This document shows positions 40,308 to 48,999 of a stretch of DNA of 64,000 nucleotides, one piece after another (within the stretch, counting starts at the first letter, position 1; the number at the start of each line of letters is the position of its first letter). The stretch is from Variovorax sp. Sphag1AA (GTDB taxonomy: Bacteria; Pseudomonadota; Gammaproteobacteria; Burkholderiales; Burkholderiaceae_C). A program made the position numbers and the translations under genes. The stretch covers positions 434,001-498,000 of the forward strand of contig NZ_JACHYC010000001.1 in NCBI RefSeq assembly GCF_014192575.1, in the 5' to 3' direction. The notes under the pieces are model-generated. The model saw only the letters and a list, made by a program, of their open reading frames with translations, had not been told where the DNA came from and searched no databases.

Positions 40308-40733
40308 CTACTGCACCAGAAGGACGGTGAGGTCGGTTTCGGCTACTACCTTGGTAGCCACCGACCCCATGAGCGCGCGCGCGAAGAGGCCGTGGCCGTG
40401 CGTACCCATGACGATCAACTCGGCGCCGCACTCGGTCGCCGATTTGATGATCTCTTCGGCCGCATGGCCGTGGCGCGTGTCGATGCTGTAGTTCTTGATG
40501 TCGTGCTTGGCGAGTTGTGCCTTGACCGGCTCGATGACCTTCGCGGTTTCTTCCTGGTAGTACTCCGCGATCGTTCCCTTGCTCAGATGCCGGGCCACAT
40601 GCCCCGGCACGCCAATGCAGACGTGGACCACGACGAACTCGTTGCCGTTCACGAACATCTCGCGGTGTTTCGCGAGGTAGTCAATGGCCTTCTGCGTGTG
40701 GAGGCTGCCGTCCACGGCGATCAGGATCTTCAT
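40308..40733 (-). CDS. Universal stress protein (UspA family)
   Basis: A 141-residue single USP domain. It begins MKILIAVDGSLHTQKAIDYLA and ends with the ATP-binding-type motif GTHGHGLFARALMGSVATKVV, so it probably binds nucleotide. It lies 63 nt downstream of a second, divergent-sequence USP gene on the same strand and 6 nt from the matB stop on the opposite strand. Confidence 0.92.
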   Translation of the reverse strand: MKILIAVDGSLHTQKAIDYLAKHREMFVNGNEFVVVHVCIGVPGHVARHLSKGTIAEYYQEETAKVIEPVKAQLAKHDIKNYSIDTRHGHAAEEIIKSATECGAELIVMGTHGHGLFARALMGSVATKVVAETDLTVLLVQ

Positions 40734-40796
40734 TCGCTTCCTTTCGTAGTAGCAGGTACGGCGCTGGTAGTACCGCGCCGTCGTTATAAACCGCGA

Positions 40797-41240
40797 TCAG
40801 CGCAGCACCAAAACAGGAAGCTCTGAATGAGTAAGGACATGCTGGGTTTCGCTTCCCAGCAGCAGCCGCTTGATGCCCTTGCGGCCGTGCGACGCCATCA
40901 CGATCAGATTGCTCTCGTGCTTCTTGGCCGCACCGATGATCGCGTCACCGACGACATCCGAGCTGACGACAGCGGTCTTGATGTTCACGCCGGCCGTCTT
41001 GGCCTCGTTCGCGACCGCTTCGAGTGCGGTGTGCGCAGCATCGGACCATTGCTTCTCGATGCGGCCGATGTCCTCGGGCGTGAAGACGGCAGCACCGTCG
41101 AAATAGTTGGTGGGATAGCGCGGCACGACGGTCAGCGCGACCAGTTCGGAACCGTTCTGCGCCGCCAGCGCAATGGCGCTCGTTACTGCCTTCTTGGAAA
41201 GGGGCGAGCCGTCTGTGGCGACCAGGATCCGCTGGAACAT
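40797..41240 (-). CDS. Universal stress protein (UspA family)
   Basis: A 147-residue USP domain. It begins MFQRILVATDGSPLSKKAV and has ASHGRKGIKRLLLGSETQHVL near the C-terminus (G-x2-G-x9-G-S type, ATP-binding). It differs enough from the neighbouring USP to be an old paralogue. Ribosome site GGAGAA precedes the ATG. Confidence 0.93.
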   Translation of the reverse strand: MFQRILVATDGSPLSKKAVTSAIALAAQNGSELVALTVVPRYPTNYFDGAAVFTPEDIGRIEKQWSDAAHTALEAVANEAKTAGVNIKTAVVSSDVVGDAIIGAAKKHESNLIVMASHGRKGIKRLLLGSETQHVLTHSELPVLVLR

Positions 41241-41311
41241 TCAGTTCTCCTTGAGTTGAATGCGGCCACTTTAAGCCGTTCAACGGAGAAGCGCTTGTGC
41301 CAGATCAAACT

Positions 41312-42127
41312 TCAGCCGTGCAGGCCTTTCCAGAGCATGTAGCCCGCGAGCAGATAGAGGATCGTCGCGAACACGCGCTTGAGCTTCGACACGGGCAGGC
41401 TGTGCGCCGCTTTCGCGCCGAGTGGCGCGACCAGGAAACTTGTGATCGCGATCGCCGCGAGCGCCGGCAGCCAGATGTAGCCGAACGAGCCGGCCGGCAG
41501 CCCTTGCACCGACTGGCCGCTTGCGATGTAGCCCGCCACATTCGCCACCGCGATCGGGAAGCCCAGCGCCGCGCTCGTCGCCACCGCGTTGTGGATCGCC
41601 ACGTTGCACCATGTCATGAACGGAACGCTGATGAAGCCACCGCCCGCGCCCACGAGACCGGAGATGAATCCGATCACGCCACCAGCCGCGAGCTGGCCGC
41701 CGGTGCCTGGCATCTGTCGGGTCGGCTTGGGCTTCTTGTCGAGGAACATCTGCGTAGCGGAGAAGCCGACGAACAACGCAAAGAAGATCGCGAGCGCCGT
41801 GCCCTTGAGCAGCGAGAACACGCCCAGGCTGCCGACCAGGCTGCCGATGATGATGCCGGGGGCGAGCCGCTTGACGATGTCCCAGCGCACCGCGCCGCGC
41901 TTGTGATGCGCCCGCACGCTCGAGATCGACGTGAAGATGATCGTCGACATCGAAGTCGCGATCGCCATCTTCACTGCAAGATCGGCCGCCACGCCGCGAT
42001 GGCCCATGATGATCGTGATGAACGGCACCATCAGCATGCCTCCGCCGATGCCGAGCAGGCCGGCCAGGAATCCGGTGCCGACGCCGAGCAGGGCGAGTTC
42101 GGCGATCAGCAAGGGTTCGATCGTCAT
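41312..42127 (-). CDS. TauE/SafE-family sulfite/anion exporter
   Basis: A 271-residue membrane protein with about eight hydrophobic segments in two repeats. Family signatures are GFLAGLLGIGGGMLMVPF (near 17-34) and the mirrored GFISGLVGAGGGFISVPF (near 153-170). Family knowledge: TauE/SafE proteins move sulfite, sulfoacetate or other small anions; the substrate here is unknown. A strong terminator separates it from the 6S RNA gene upstream. Confidence 0.92.
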   Translation of the reverse strand: MTIEPLLIAELALLGVGTGFLAGLLGIGGGMLMVPFITIIMGHRGVAADLAVKMAIATSMSTIIFTSISSVRAHHKRGAVRWDIVKRLAPGIIIGSLVGSLGVFSLLKGTALAIFFALFVGFSATQMFLDKKPKPTRQMPGTGGQLAAGGVIGFISGLVGAGGGFISVPFMTWCNVAIHNAVATSAALGFPIAVANVAGYIASGQSVQGLPAGSFGYIWLPALAAIAITSFLVAPLGAKAAHSLPVSKLKRVFATILYLLAGYMLWKGLHG

Positions 42128-42148
42128 GCAGTGCGAAAGACAGGCCAG

Positions 42149-42182
42149 AAAAAAGCCACGGCCCCGAAACGGGGGCCGTGGC
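42149..42182 (-). terminator. Rho-independent terminator of the zapA-6S RNA unit
   Basis: A 12-bp GC stem (42155-42166 with 42170-42182, one bulged base) and an AAA loop, followed on the minus strand by six T. It lies between the 6S RNA 3' end and the TauE/SafE start. Confidence 0.88.
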
Positions 42183-42194
42183 GATGAGGAATAG

Positions 42195-42367
42195 GTGTCT
42201 GCGAGTGGGCCTGGACTCGCAGCCTGAACCGGGGTTCAGGTGGGCGAGGGCAGCAAGGCTTCGGGTTCATCTGACGCGAGATGATCACACCCGCCGAGCG
42301 ATATACCAAGCCCTGCTCCGTGGAGCATTGGTACAAGGACATATAGAGCCCAGCGCGCACCGCAGAC
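42195..42367 (-). ncRNA. ssrS: 6S RNA
   Basis: The minus strand downstream of zapA folds as 6S RNA. The closing stem pairs GTCTGCG (5', at 42367) with CGCAGAC (3', at 42197), then GGGC with GCCC. A large central bulge, an apical hairpin (ACCAA-GCTCC/GGAGC-TTGGT) and the 3' hairpin CTGAACC/GGTTCAG seen in proteobacterial 6S are present. A -10 box TAAAAT (42380-42375) sits about 8 nt before the 5' end. Family knowledge: it sequesters sigma-70 polymerase by mimicking an open promoter. The position after zapA matches many proteobacteria. The ends are approximate. Confidence 0.85.
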
Positions 42368-42408
42368 GAAGCGCATTTTACGCCTGTGCGAAGCACATGA
42401 CGCGAGTT

Positions 42409-42729
42409 TCAGAGCAAATGTCCGTCGCCGGCGAGGGCCTGATCGAGACGCTGGACCAACTGTGCGGCGCGTGCATCGTCCGCGGTGGGATCGGTTGCGG
42501 CGGCGGGCGCTGCCGGTGGCGGCGCGGCTTCGCGCTGCGCCAGGTCGAACGCGAGGTTCAGCGACGCCAGCACCGCGATGCGGTCGCGCGCCTTCACCTT
42601 GCCGGCATCGCGGATCTTGCACATCGCGGCGTCGACACGCTCCACGGCTTCGCGCAACTGGGTTTCACCGCCTTCGGGACAGCCGAGCAGATAGCTCTGG
42701 CCCATGATCTGGACTTCGATTTGTTTCAT
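42409..42729 (-). CDS. zapA: Cell division protein ZapA
   Basis: A 106-residue protein. The N-terminal ZapA head reads KQIEVQIMGQSYLLGCPEGGE, then LREAVERVDAAMCKIRDAGK and a helical tail with a short Pro/Ala-rich insert (about 70-82). Family knowledge: it crosslinks FtsZ filaments in the Z-ring. It overlaps the upstream coiled-coil gene by 4 nt and precedes 6S RNA. Confidence 0.94.
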   Translation of the reverse strand: MKQIEVQIMGQSYLLGCPEGGETQLREAVERVDAAMCKIRDAGKVKARDRIAVLASLNLAFDLAQREAAPPPAAPAAATDPTADDARAAQLVQRLDQALAGDGHLL

Positions 42730-42953
42730 GAGCGGGCGCTCGGGTCTTGCGTGGGATCGGCCGGGAGTTGGTCGAGGAGGGCATCGAGGCGCGTGCGCGC
42801 CGCTGCCAGGCGGGACTTGAGCGCATCGCGTTCCCGCGTGAGCGCCTCCACCTGGTCCTGCAGCAACGCATTGGTGCGCTGTACTTCTTCATGGCGCACG
42901 AGCAGGCGTTCGACACGCTCGGCGATCTGTTCAATACGGCTCGGTGCAGGCAT
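42726..42953 (-). CDS. Small coiled-coil protein upstream of zapA (ZapB-like)
   Basis: A 75-residue, almost wholly helical protein with heptad repeats (RIEQIAERVERLLVRHEEVQ and LLQDQVEALTRERDALKSRL). Length and composition resemble ZapB/TIGR02449 proteins. The ATG at 42953 is chosen over a longer start at 42992. The 4-nt overlap with zapA supports a joint division role, which is inference. Confidence 0.82.
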   Translation of the reverse strand: MPAPSRIEQIAERVERLLVRHEEVQRTNALLQDQVEALTRERDALKSRLAAARTRLDALLDQLPADPTQDPSARS

Positions 42954-42978
42954 GGGGGGCGATTGTAGATTCGGGCGC

Positions 42979-43005
42979 TTGCGGTGTTTCACGAGACTTT
43001 ACAAT
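42979..43005 (+). promoter_or_regulatory. Promoter of the cobalamin operon
   Basis: TTGCGG (42979-42984) and TACAAT (43000-43005) with a 15-nt spacer (16 if the -35 is shifted by one). It directly precedes the riboswitch. Confidence 0.5.
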
Positions 43006-43011
43006 CCCGCG

Positions 43012-43232
43012 CTGTTGGTGCTCGCGAGGTGGTTCACACATCGCAGTTGAACGGGAAGCAGAAGCCGATGCCCTCGCAGGGCTCAGGCCAGCCTGCGCTG
43101 CCCCCGCAACGGTCAAGCAGACGGCGTCTTTTTCGGATGCCGCCTTCGTCAATCAGCCACTGGAAGCAATGAAACAGGCTTCTGGGAAGGCGACGAAGGT
43201 CGTGCTGCCAGCCCGGATACCGGCCAACGAGG
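43012..43232 (+). promoter_or_regulatory. Cobalamin (AdoCbl) riboswitch
   Basis: A leader of about 220 nt with the B12 elements in order: an initial helix near 43012, GGGAAGCAG (43051-43059), the B12-box core GCCAGCCTGCGCTGCCCCCG followed by CAACGGTCA (43090-43118), CAGCCACTG, GGGAAGGCGACGAAGG and the closing GCCAGCCCGGATACCGGCC (to about 43230). Roughly 90 nt of expression platform follows before btuB. Family knowledge: binding of B12 turns down expression of the operon. Confidence 0.93.
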
Positions 43233-43323
43233 CGGTCGCCGCATGTTCGCGCATGCGTTGTGACCATGACGTCCATGCGCTGGCGGGGAAGCTGGCGAAG
43301 GACATTGATCTTTTGTTGCCCCC

Positions 43324-45201
43324 ATGAAAACAAGCGTTTTCTTCCGTCGCACCGACCGGTGCGCTTCGTCGTGGCCGCGCGCGCGCGTCACCCATATTTC
43401 CCTCGCCGTGGCCGCGCTGTCTAGCGTGTCATCGGTCGCGATGGCCCAGAGTGCGCCTTCGCTCAGCGAAACCGTGGTGACCGCAACCCGCACTCCGACG
43501 CGTGTCGATGACTTGGTCTCCGACACCGTGGTAATCGATCGCGCGCAGATCGAACAGCAGGCCAGCCGCACGCTGCCCGAGATCCTCGCGCGCGTCGCGG
43601 GCGTGCAGATTTCGGCCAACGGCGGTGCGGGCAAGTCGAGCAGCGTCTTCATCCGCGGTACCGAGGCGCGCCACACCATCCTGTTGATCGACGGCGTCCG
43701 CTACGGCTCCGCGACACTCGGCACGCCGAACTGGGACAACATCCCGGTCGAGATGATCGACCGCATCGAAGTGGTGAAGGGCCCGGCGTCCGCTCTCTAC
43801 GGCAGCGACGGCGTCGGCGGCGTGGTGCAGATCTTCACCCGCAAGGCTGCGCCGGGCGATTCCGCCTTCATGCCCCGCGCGTCGACGACGCTCGGCAGCG
43901 AGAGCTACAAGCAGATCACCGGCGGCTTCAGCGGCGCGTCGGGCGCCGCGACCTACTCGCTTGATGTTCAGCGCACAATCCAGGACAGCTTTTCCGCGAC
44001 CAACAGCAGGGTGCAATTCGGCAACTACAACCCCGACCGCGACCCGTTCAATCAGAGCGCGGTCAACGGATCGTTCGGCTACCAGCTCAACCCGGACTGG
44101 AAGCTCGACGCCGGCCTGCTGTATTCGGACGGCCTGAACCACTTCGATGACGGCCCGGGCCGCGACACGCGCAATACGGTGCGCACGCAGACGGCCTACG
44201 CTGGTGCAGCGGGCAAGGTGATGTCGAACTGGTCCACGCAACTGCGCTACTCCCGCAGCGAGGACTACACCCGCAACATCGTGGCGTCGACGTTCAACCT
44301 GCCGGGCCTGTTCGAAACCACGCAGAACCAGTACCTCTGGCAGAACGACATCACCACGCCGATCGGCACGGTGATCGCTGGCCTGGAGCGGCTCGAACAG
44401 AACGTGAACAGCGATACGCGCTACACCGTCACCGAGCGGGACATCAACTCCGCCTTCGTCGGCCTCAACGGCGACTATGGCCCGCACAGCTGGCAGGTCA
44501 ATGCGCGGCACGACGACAACTCGCAGTTCGGCGGCAACGACACGTGGTTTGCCGGCTACGGCTACCGCATCACGCAGAACTGGCGCGTGAACGCGTCGCA
44601 TGGCACCAGCTTCGTGGCGCCGTCGTTCAACCAGCTCTACTACCCCGGCTTCGGCAACCCGAACCTGAAGCCGGAAGAGGGCAAGAACACCGACGTCGGC
44701 ATTGCCTGGAGCCAGGGCGCCCATACCGTGAAGCTGGTGGGCTACGACAACAAGATCACTGGTTTCATCACCAACGAGACGCTGCCGCAGAACATCCCGC
44801 ACGCACGGATCCAAGGCGGAACGTTGAGCTATGACGGCCAGTTCGGCAACCTCGGCCTGCATGCGAGCTACGACTCGCTCGATCCGAAGAACGAGGTCAC
44901 CGGCAAGCTGTTGCCGCGGCGCTCGAAGGACCAGGCCTCGCTCGGCGCCGACTATCAGATCGGTGCGTGGAAGCTCGGTGGCACGGCGCTCTATATGGGC
45001 CAACGCTACGACGATGCGGCCAACACGCGCCCGCTCGGCAGCTACACCACGGTCGATCTCTACGCCGAATACCGCGTCGCGAAGGACTGGTCAGTGCAGG
45101 GCCGCGTCTCGAACGTGGGCGACGTGCAGTACGAGACCGCCTACGGCTACAACCAGCCCGGCCGCGCGTTCTACGTGACGCTGAGGTGGCAGCCGAAATG
45201 A
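43324..45201 (+). CDS. btuB: TonB-dependent cobalamin receptor BtuB
   Basis: A 625-residue outer-membrane receptor. The signal peptide ends near VAMA (residue 40). A TonB box-like SLSETVVTATRTPTRVDDL begins the mature protein. The plug domain has GVQISANGGAGKSSSVFIRG, and the rest is a 22-strand barrel ending in the aromatic terminus YVTLRWQPK. It is directly behind the B12 riboswitch and first in a B12 operon, so the substrate is cobalamin or a corrinoid. Confidence 0.94.
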   Translation: MKTSVFFRRTDRCASSWPRARVTHISLAVAALSSVSSVAMAQSAPSLSETVVTATRTPTRVDDLVSDTVVIDRAQIEQQASRTLPEILARVAGVQISANGGAGKSSSVFIRGTEARHTILLIDGVRYGSATLGTPNWDNIPVEMIDRIEVVKGPASALYGSDGVGGVVQIFTRKAAPGDSAFMPRASTTLGSESYKQITGGFSGASGAATYSLDVQRTIQDSFSATNSRVQFGNYNPDRDPFNQSAVNGSFGYQLNPDWKLDAGLLYSDGLNHFDDGPGRDTRNTVRTQTAYAGAAGKVMSNWSTQLRYSRSEDYTRNIVASTFNLPGLFETTQNQYLWQNDITTPIGTVIAGLERLEQNVNSDTRYTVTERDINSAFVGLNGDYGPHSWQVNARHDDNSQFGGNDTWFAGYGYRITQNWRVNASHGTSFVAPSFNQLYYPGFGNPNLKPEEGKNTDVGIAWSQGAHTVKLVGYDNKITGFITNETLPQNIPHARIQGGTLSYDGQFGNLGLHASYDSLDPKNEVTGKLLPRRSKDQASLGADYQIGAWKLGGTALYMGQRYDDAANTRPLGSYTTVDLYAEYRVAKDWSVQGRVSNVGDVQYETAYGYNQPGRAFYVTLRWQPK

Positions 45202-45767
45202 GCGACGTTTGCCGCGAACTGATCCTCGGGGGCCAGAAGAGCGGCAAATCGCGCCGTGGCGAAGAACTCGCCGCGGCGTGGCTCGGGCGTTCGGACACAC
45301 ACCGGGCCGTGCTCATTGCAACTGCCGAGGCGCATGACGACGAGATGCGCGCGCGCATCGCGCGTCATCGCCGCGATCGCGCGCTGCGCGTGCCGGGGCT
45401 CGATACGGTGGAGGAACCGCGTGCGCTTGCGGAGGCGATCCGCGCGCACGCTTCGCCGGACGCGATGGTGCTGGTCGACTGCCTCACGCTCTGGTTGACG
45501 AACCTGCTGATGCCGGCCAGCGGCAACGCGAGCATGCCGATCGACATCGATGCCGCCGCGGATGCGCTCGTGCTCGAACTCGGCACTGCGTCGGGGCCGG
45601 TGGTGCTGATCGGCAACGAGATCGGGCTCGGCGTGATTCCGCTCGGCCGCGAGGTACGGGCCTTCGTCGATGCGCTTGGCATGCTCAACCAGCGTGTGGC
45701 GGCAGTATGCGACCGCGTGACCTTGATGGCGGCCGGACTGCCGCTGACCCTGAAAGAACCTGAATGA
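45198..45767 (+). CDS. cobU: Adenosylcobinamide kinase / adenosylcobinamide-phosphate guanylyltransferase
   Basis: A 189-residue bifunctional enzyme. P-loop GGQKSGKSRRGEE (near 10-22), then VDCLTLWLTN and GNEIGLGVIPLGREVRAFVDALGMLNQ. Family knowledge: it phosphorylates adenosylcobinamide and transfers GMP to it, ahead of CobS. The ATG at 45198 overlaps the btuB stop by 4 nt. Confidence 0.95.
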   Translation: MSDVCRELILGGQKSGKSRRGEELAAAWLGRSDTHRAVLIATAEAHDDEMRARIARHRRDRALRVPGLDTVEEPRALAEAIRAHASPDAMVLVDCLTLWLTNLLMPASGNASMPIDIDAAADALVLELGTASGPVVLIGNEIGLGVIPLGREVRAFVDALGMLNQRVAAVCDRVTLMAAGLPLTLKEPE

Positions 45768-46630
45768 ATTTCCTCGCGAGACTGTCGCTTGTCGCGTTGC
45801 TGACCGTGCTCGCGGGATGGGCGCAGGCGGTCGTCGTGACCGACGAACGCGGCGTGGCGGTGGACCTGCCCAAGTCGCCGCAACGCATCGTGACCTTGCT
45901 GCCGTCGCTGACCGAAACCGTCTGCACGCTCGGTGCCTGCAATCGGCTGGTCGGCGTGGATCGCTATTCCAACTGGCCCGAATCGGTGCGCGCCCTGCCG
46001 CAGGTCGGCGGCGGGATCGATCCGAATGTCGAGGCCATCGTCGGTCTCAAGCCGGACGTGGTGCTGCTCGCGAAGTCATCGCGCGTCACCGAGCGGCTCG
46101 AAGGGCTCGGCGTCAAGGTGCTGGTGCTCGAACCCAAGAATCATGCGGATGTTCGCCGCGTGCTCGATGCAGTGGCCCGTGTGATCGGTAGCAACGACGC
46201 GCAGCGCGTGTGGCGCGAGATCGACGCGAGCGTTTCAGCGGCCGCGCAGTCTTTGCCGGAACGCGTTGCGCGCACCCGGGTGTACTTCGAAGTCAACAGC
46301 ACGCCCTATGCAGCGGGCGAGTCTTCGTTCATTGGCGAGACGCTCACGAGGCTGGGCGCGAAGAACATCGTGCCGGCGGCGATGGGTCCGTTCCCGAAGC
46401 TCAACCCCGAGTTCGTGGTGCGCGCCGATCCCGACCTGATCATGGTGAGCGCCCGCAGCGGGCAGGGCCTGGAACAGCGCCCCGGCTGGAATCACATCAA
46501 GGCCGTGCGCAATGGTCGCATCTGTCGATTCACCGCCGATGAATCCGACGTGCTGGTGCGGCCCGGTCCGCGCATGGGCGAGGCGGCACGCCTGATGGCC
46601 CAGTGCCTTTTGTCTAAGGCAGGGGAATGA
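45764..46630 (+). CDS. btuF: Cobalamin-binding periplasmic protein BtuF
   Basis: A 288-residue precursor with a signal peptide ending near residue 22 (AGWAQA). Class III binding-protein motifs: RIVTLLPSLTETVCTLGACNRLVGV and GGGIDPNVEAIVGLKPDVVLL. Family knowledge: it delivers corrinoids to BtuCD. It overlaps cobU and btuC by 4 nt each. Confidence 0.93.
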   Translation: MNFLARLSLVALLTVLAGWAQAVVVTDERGVAVDLPKSPQRIVTLLPSLTETVCTLGACNRLVGVDRYSNWPESVRALPQVGGGIDPNVEAIVGLKPDVVLLAKSSRVTERLEGLGVKVLVLEPKNHADVRRVLDAVARVIGSNDAQRVWREIDASVSAAAQSLPERVARTRVYFEVNSTPYAAGESSFIGETLTRLGAKNIVPAAMGPFPKLNPEFVVRADPDLIMVSARSGQGLEQRPGWNHIKAVRNGRICRFTADESDVLVRPGPRMGEAARLMAQCLLSKAGE

Positions 46631-47634
46631 AGAGCGAGCAGCGACGCGCGTTCGCGCTCGGATTCGCGCTTCTCGCGATCGGCGCCGCCGTGCTGGTGCT
46701 CGGCCTGGGCGTGGGCAGCACGGGCTTCGAGAGCATCTTTGCCGCGTGGAACGACCCCGTCGCAATGCAGATCGTCCGCGACATCCGGATGCCGCGCACG
46801 CTCGGCGCGTGGCTGGCCGGCGCGCTCCTCGGGCTTGCGGGGGCGGTGGCGCAGGGACTTTTCCGAAATCCTCTGGCCGATCCGTATCTGCTGGGGAGCG
46901 CATCGGGAGCGTCGCTTGGCGTGGCGGCGGCGCTGTGGGCGTTCGGCGCTTCGCCCGCGAGCACGCAATGGGCGGTCCGCCTCGGCATGACCGGCGCGGC
47001 ATTCGTCGGCGCCGTGGTGGCGGTGATGCTCACGCTGCTGTTGGCCCGTGGCGTACAGCAGACGCTGCGCCTCTTGCTCGCGGGCGTGATCGTCGGCGTG
47101 GTGCTCGGCGCAGTGAAGGACCTGATCGCGATCGCATCGACCGACATCCTTCAGGCGATGCAGGCCTTCATGCTCGGCAGCACCGGGTTGGTGGGCTGGA
47201 GTGCCTGCGCGGTGATGAGCCTGCTGGCCCTCGTGTGCGTGCTGCTTGGATGGGCATTGGCGCCCGTGCTCGACGGATTGGCACTTGGCGAATCCACCGC
47301 GAGCAGCCTCGGCTTGCCGCTCGGTGCGATGCGTGCGGCACTGGTGGCGGTGCTCGCGCTGGCGACCGGCGCCGCAGTGGCGCAGACCGGGCTGATTGCT
47401 TTCGTCGGCCTTGCGGCGCCCCATCTGGTGCGCTCGGCCGTCAAGACCACGCATGCGCGGCTGATCCCTCTGTCGAGTGCGATGGGCGGCCTGCTCCTCA
47501 TGTCGGCCGACCTTCTCGCGCGATGGCTGATCGCGCCGCAGGAACTGCCGGTCGGGGTGCTGACTGCGGTGCTCGGCGGTAGCTACCTGTTGTGGCTGAT
47601 GCATCGGCGGGCCGCGAAAGGCGGTGCGCGATGA
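46627..47634 (+). CDS. btuC: Cobalamin ABC transporter permease BtuC
   Basis: A 335-residue FecCD-family permease with about ten helices. Signature segments are RLPRTLGAWLAGALLGLAGA-like (RMPRTLGAWLAGALLGLAGA, near 50-70) and GLIAFVGLAAPHLVR near 257-271. It pairs with BtuF and BtuD in the same operon. The ATGA start overlaps btuF. Confidence 0.94.
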   Translation: MKSEQRRAFALGFALLAIGAAVLVLGLGVGSTGFESIFAAWNDPVAMQIVRDIRMPRTLGAWLAGALLGLAGAVAQGLFRNPLADPYLLGSASGASLGVAAALWAFGASPASTQWAVRLGMTGAAFVGAVVAVMLTLLLARGVQQTLRLLLAGVIVGVVLGAVKDLIAIASTDILQAMQAFMLGSTGLVGWSACAVMSLLALVCVLLGWALAPVLDGLALGESTASSLGLPLGAMRAALVAVLALATGAAVAQTGLIAFVGLAAPHLVRSAVKTTHARLIPLSSAMGGLLLMSADLLARWLIAPQELPVGVLTAVLGGSYLLWLMHRRAAKGGAR

Positions 47635-48401
47635 CGGCGGCGCTGCAAGCCCGGTGCATCGGCGCGCGGCTCGGTCACGTCGAAGTTCTGCACACCATCG
47701 ACCTGGTTTTGGCGCAACGGCGCTGGACCAGCATCGTCGGCCCCAACGGCGCGGGCAAATCGACCCTGCTGAAGGTGCTTGCAGGCCTGTTGCCGCACGA
47801 CGGCGAAGTGCAGTTGCTCGGCCAGCCGCTTGCGGCGATGAGCGGACGCGCGCGCGCCCGCCGGCTGTCGTGGCTCGGCCAGGGTGGCGCGGGCGAGGGC
47901 AGTGCGGACGACCTTCTGGTCTACGACGTCGCGATGCTTGGCCGTCTGCCGCACCAGCCTTGGCTCGCGTCGCCAAGCGATGCGGATCGCGCGGCGGTCG
48001 AACGCGCATTGCGCAGTACGCAGGCATGGGAGTGGCGCGACCGGGCGCTCGGCCAGCTTTCCGGCGGTGAGCGCCAGCGCGTGCTGCTGGCGCGCGCACT
48101 CGCCGTCGAAGCCGAGGTGCTGCTGATGGACGAGCCGCTCGCCAATCTCGATCCGCCGCATCAGTCCGACTGGATGCAGACCGTGCGCGAGCTGATCGCT
48201 CAGGGCCGCACCGTCATCAGCGTGCTGCACGAGCTCAACGCCGCACTGGCCGCCGACGACATGGTGGTGATGGGGCAGGGGCGCGTGCTGCATCACGGCC
48301 AGTGCGATGACGCCGCCACGCACCGCGCACTGGAAGCCGTATTCGACAACCGCGTCAGAGTGCATCAAATGCTGGGCCACTGGCTTGCCGTGCCGCGTTG
48401 A
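47631..48401 (+). CDS. btuD: Cobalamin ABC transporter ATP-binding protein BtuD
   Basis: A 256-residue ATPase. Walker A GPNGAGKST (near 36-44), ABC signature LSGGERQRVLLARAL, Walker B VLLMDEPLANLD and a switch His in ISVLHELN. The ATG at 47631 overlaps btuC by 4 nt; an in-frame ATG at 47592 lies inside btuC and is rejected. Confidence 0.94.
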   Translation: MTAALQARCIGARLGHVEVLHTIDLVLAQRRWTSIVGPNGAGKSTLLKVLAGLLPHDGEVQLLGQPLAAMSGRARARRLSWLGQGGAGEGSADDLLVYDVAMLGRLPHQPWLASPSDADRAAVERALRSTQAWEWRDRALGQLSGGERQRVLLARALAVEAEVLLMDEPLANLDPPHQSDWMQTVRELIAQGRTVISVLHELNAALAADDMVVMGQGRVLHHGQCDDAATHRALEAVFDNRVRVHQMLGHWLAVPR

Positions 48402-48419
48402 GTCCTCGGAAACACACCT

Positions 48420-48989
48420 ATGCAGATCGAAACCCCACCCAGCGAAAAGCCCTATGAAAAGCCCGAAGGCGAACGCCGCGGCATCGTGATCGTCAATACC
48501 GGCGACGGCAAGGGCAAGAGCACCGCAGCTTTCGGCCTCGCCCTGCGCGCGCACGGACGCGGCAAGGCAGTGAAGATCTTCCAGTTCATGAAGGTGCCCA
48601 GCGCCCGCTTCGGCGAGCATCGGATGTTCGAGCAGATCGGCATCCCGATCGAAGGACTCGGCGACGGCTTCAGCTGGAAGAGCCAGGACCTCGAACGGTC
48701 GGCGCAACTTGCGCGCGACGGCTGGGAGAAAGCGAAGGCGGCGATCCTGTCGGGCGAGTACTTCCTGGTGGTGCTCGACGAGATCACCTATCCGCTGATC
48801 TACGGCTGGCTGCCGCTCGAGGGTGTGCTGGAGACGCTTCGTACGCGGCCGAAGGAAGTGCACGTCGTGCTGACCGGCCGCCGCTGTCCCGAAGAAATCG
48901 TCCAGCTCGCCGACACGGTGACCGAGATGACGATGGTCAAGCACGCGTTCAAGGCCGGAATTCCCGCGCAGCGCGGCATCGAGGACTAG
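48420..48989 (+). CDS. cobO: Cob(I)yrinic acid a,c-diamide adenosyltransferase (CobO/BtuR)
   Basis: A 189-residue enzyme. P-loop-like [21 protein letters not shown] (near 25-45), then [15 protein letters not shown] and [19 protein letters not shown]. Family knowledge: it adenosylates corrinoids using ATP, the step needed before nucleotide-loop assembly and for scavenged cobinamide. It lies 18 nt after btuD. Confidence 0.95.
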   Translation: MQIETPPSEKPYEKPEGERRGIVIVNTGDGKGKSTAAFGLALRAHGRGKAVKIFQFMKVPSARFGEHRMFEQIGIPIEGLGDGFSWKSQDLERSAQLARDGWEKAKAAILSGEYFLVVLDEITYPLIYGWLPLEGVLETLRTRPKEVHVVLTGRRCPEEIVQLADTVTEMTMVKHAFKAGIPAQRGIED

Positions 48990-48999
48990 GAAGTCCGCG

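Noticed and set aside
42236..42622. A 128-codon minus-strand frame crossing zapA and the 6S RNA
   Set aside because: It is out of frame with zapA and crosses the 6S structure; composition is Arg-rich noise.
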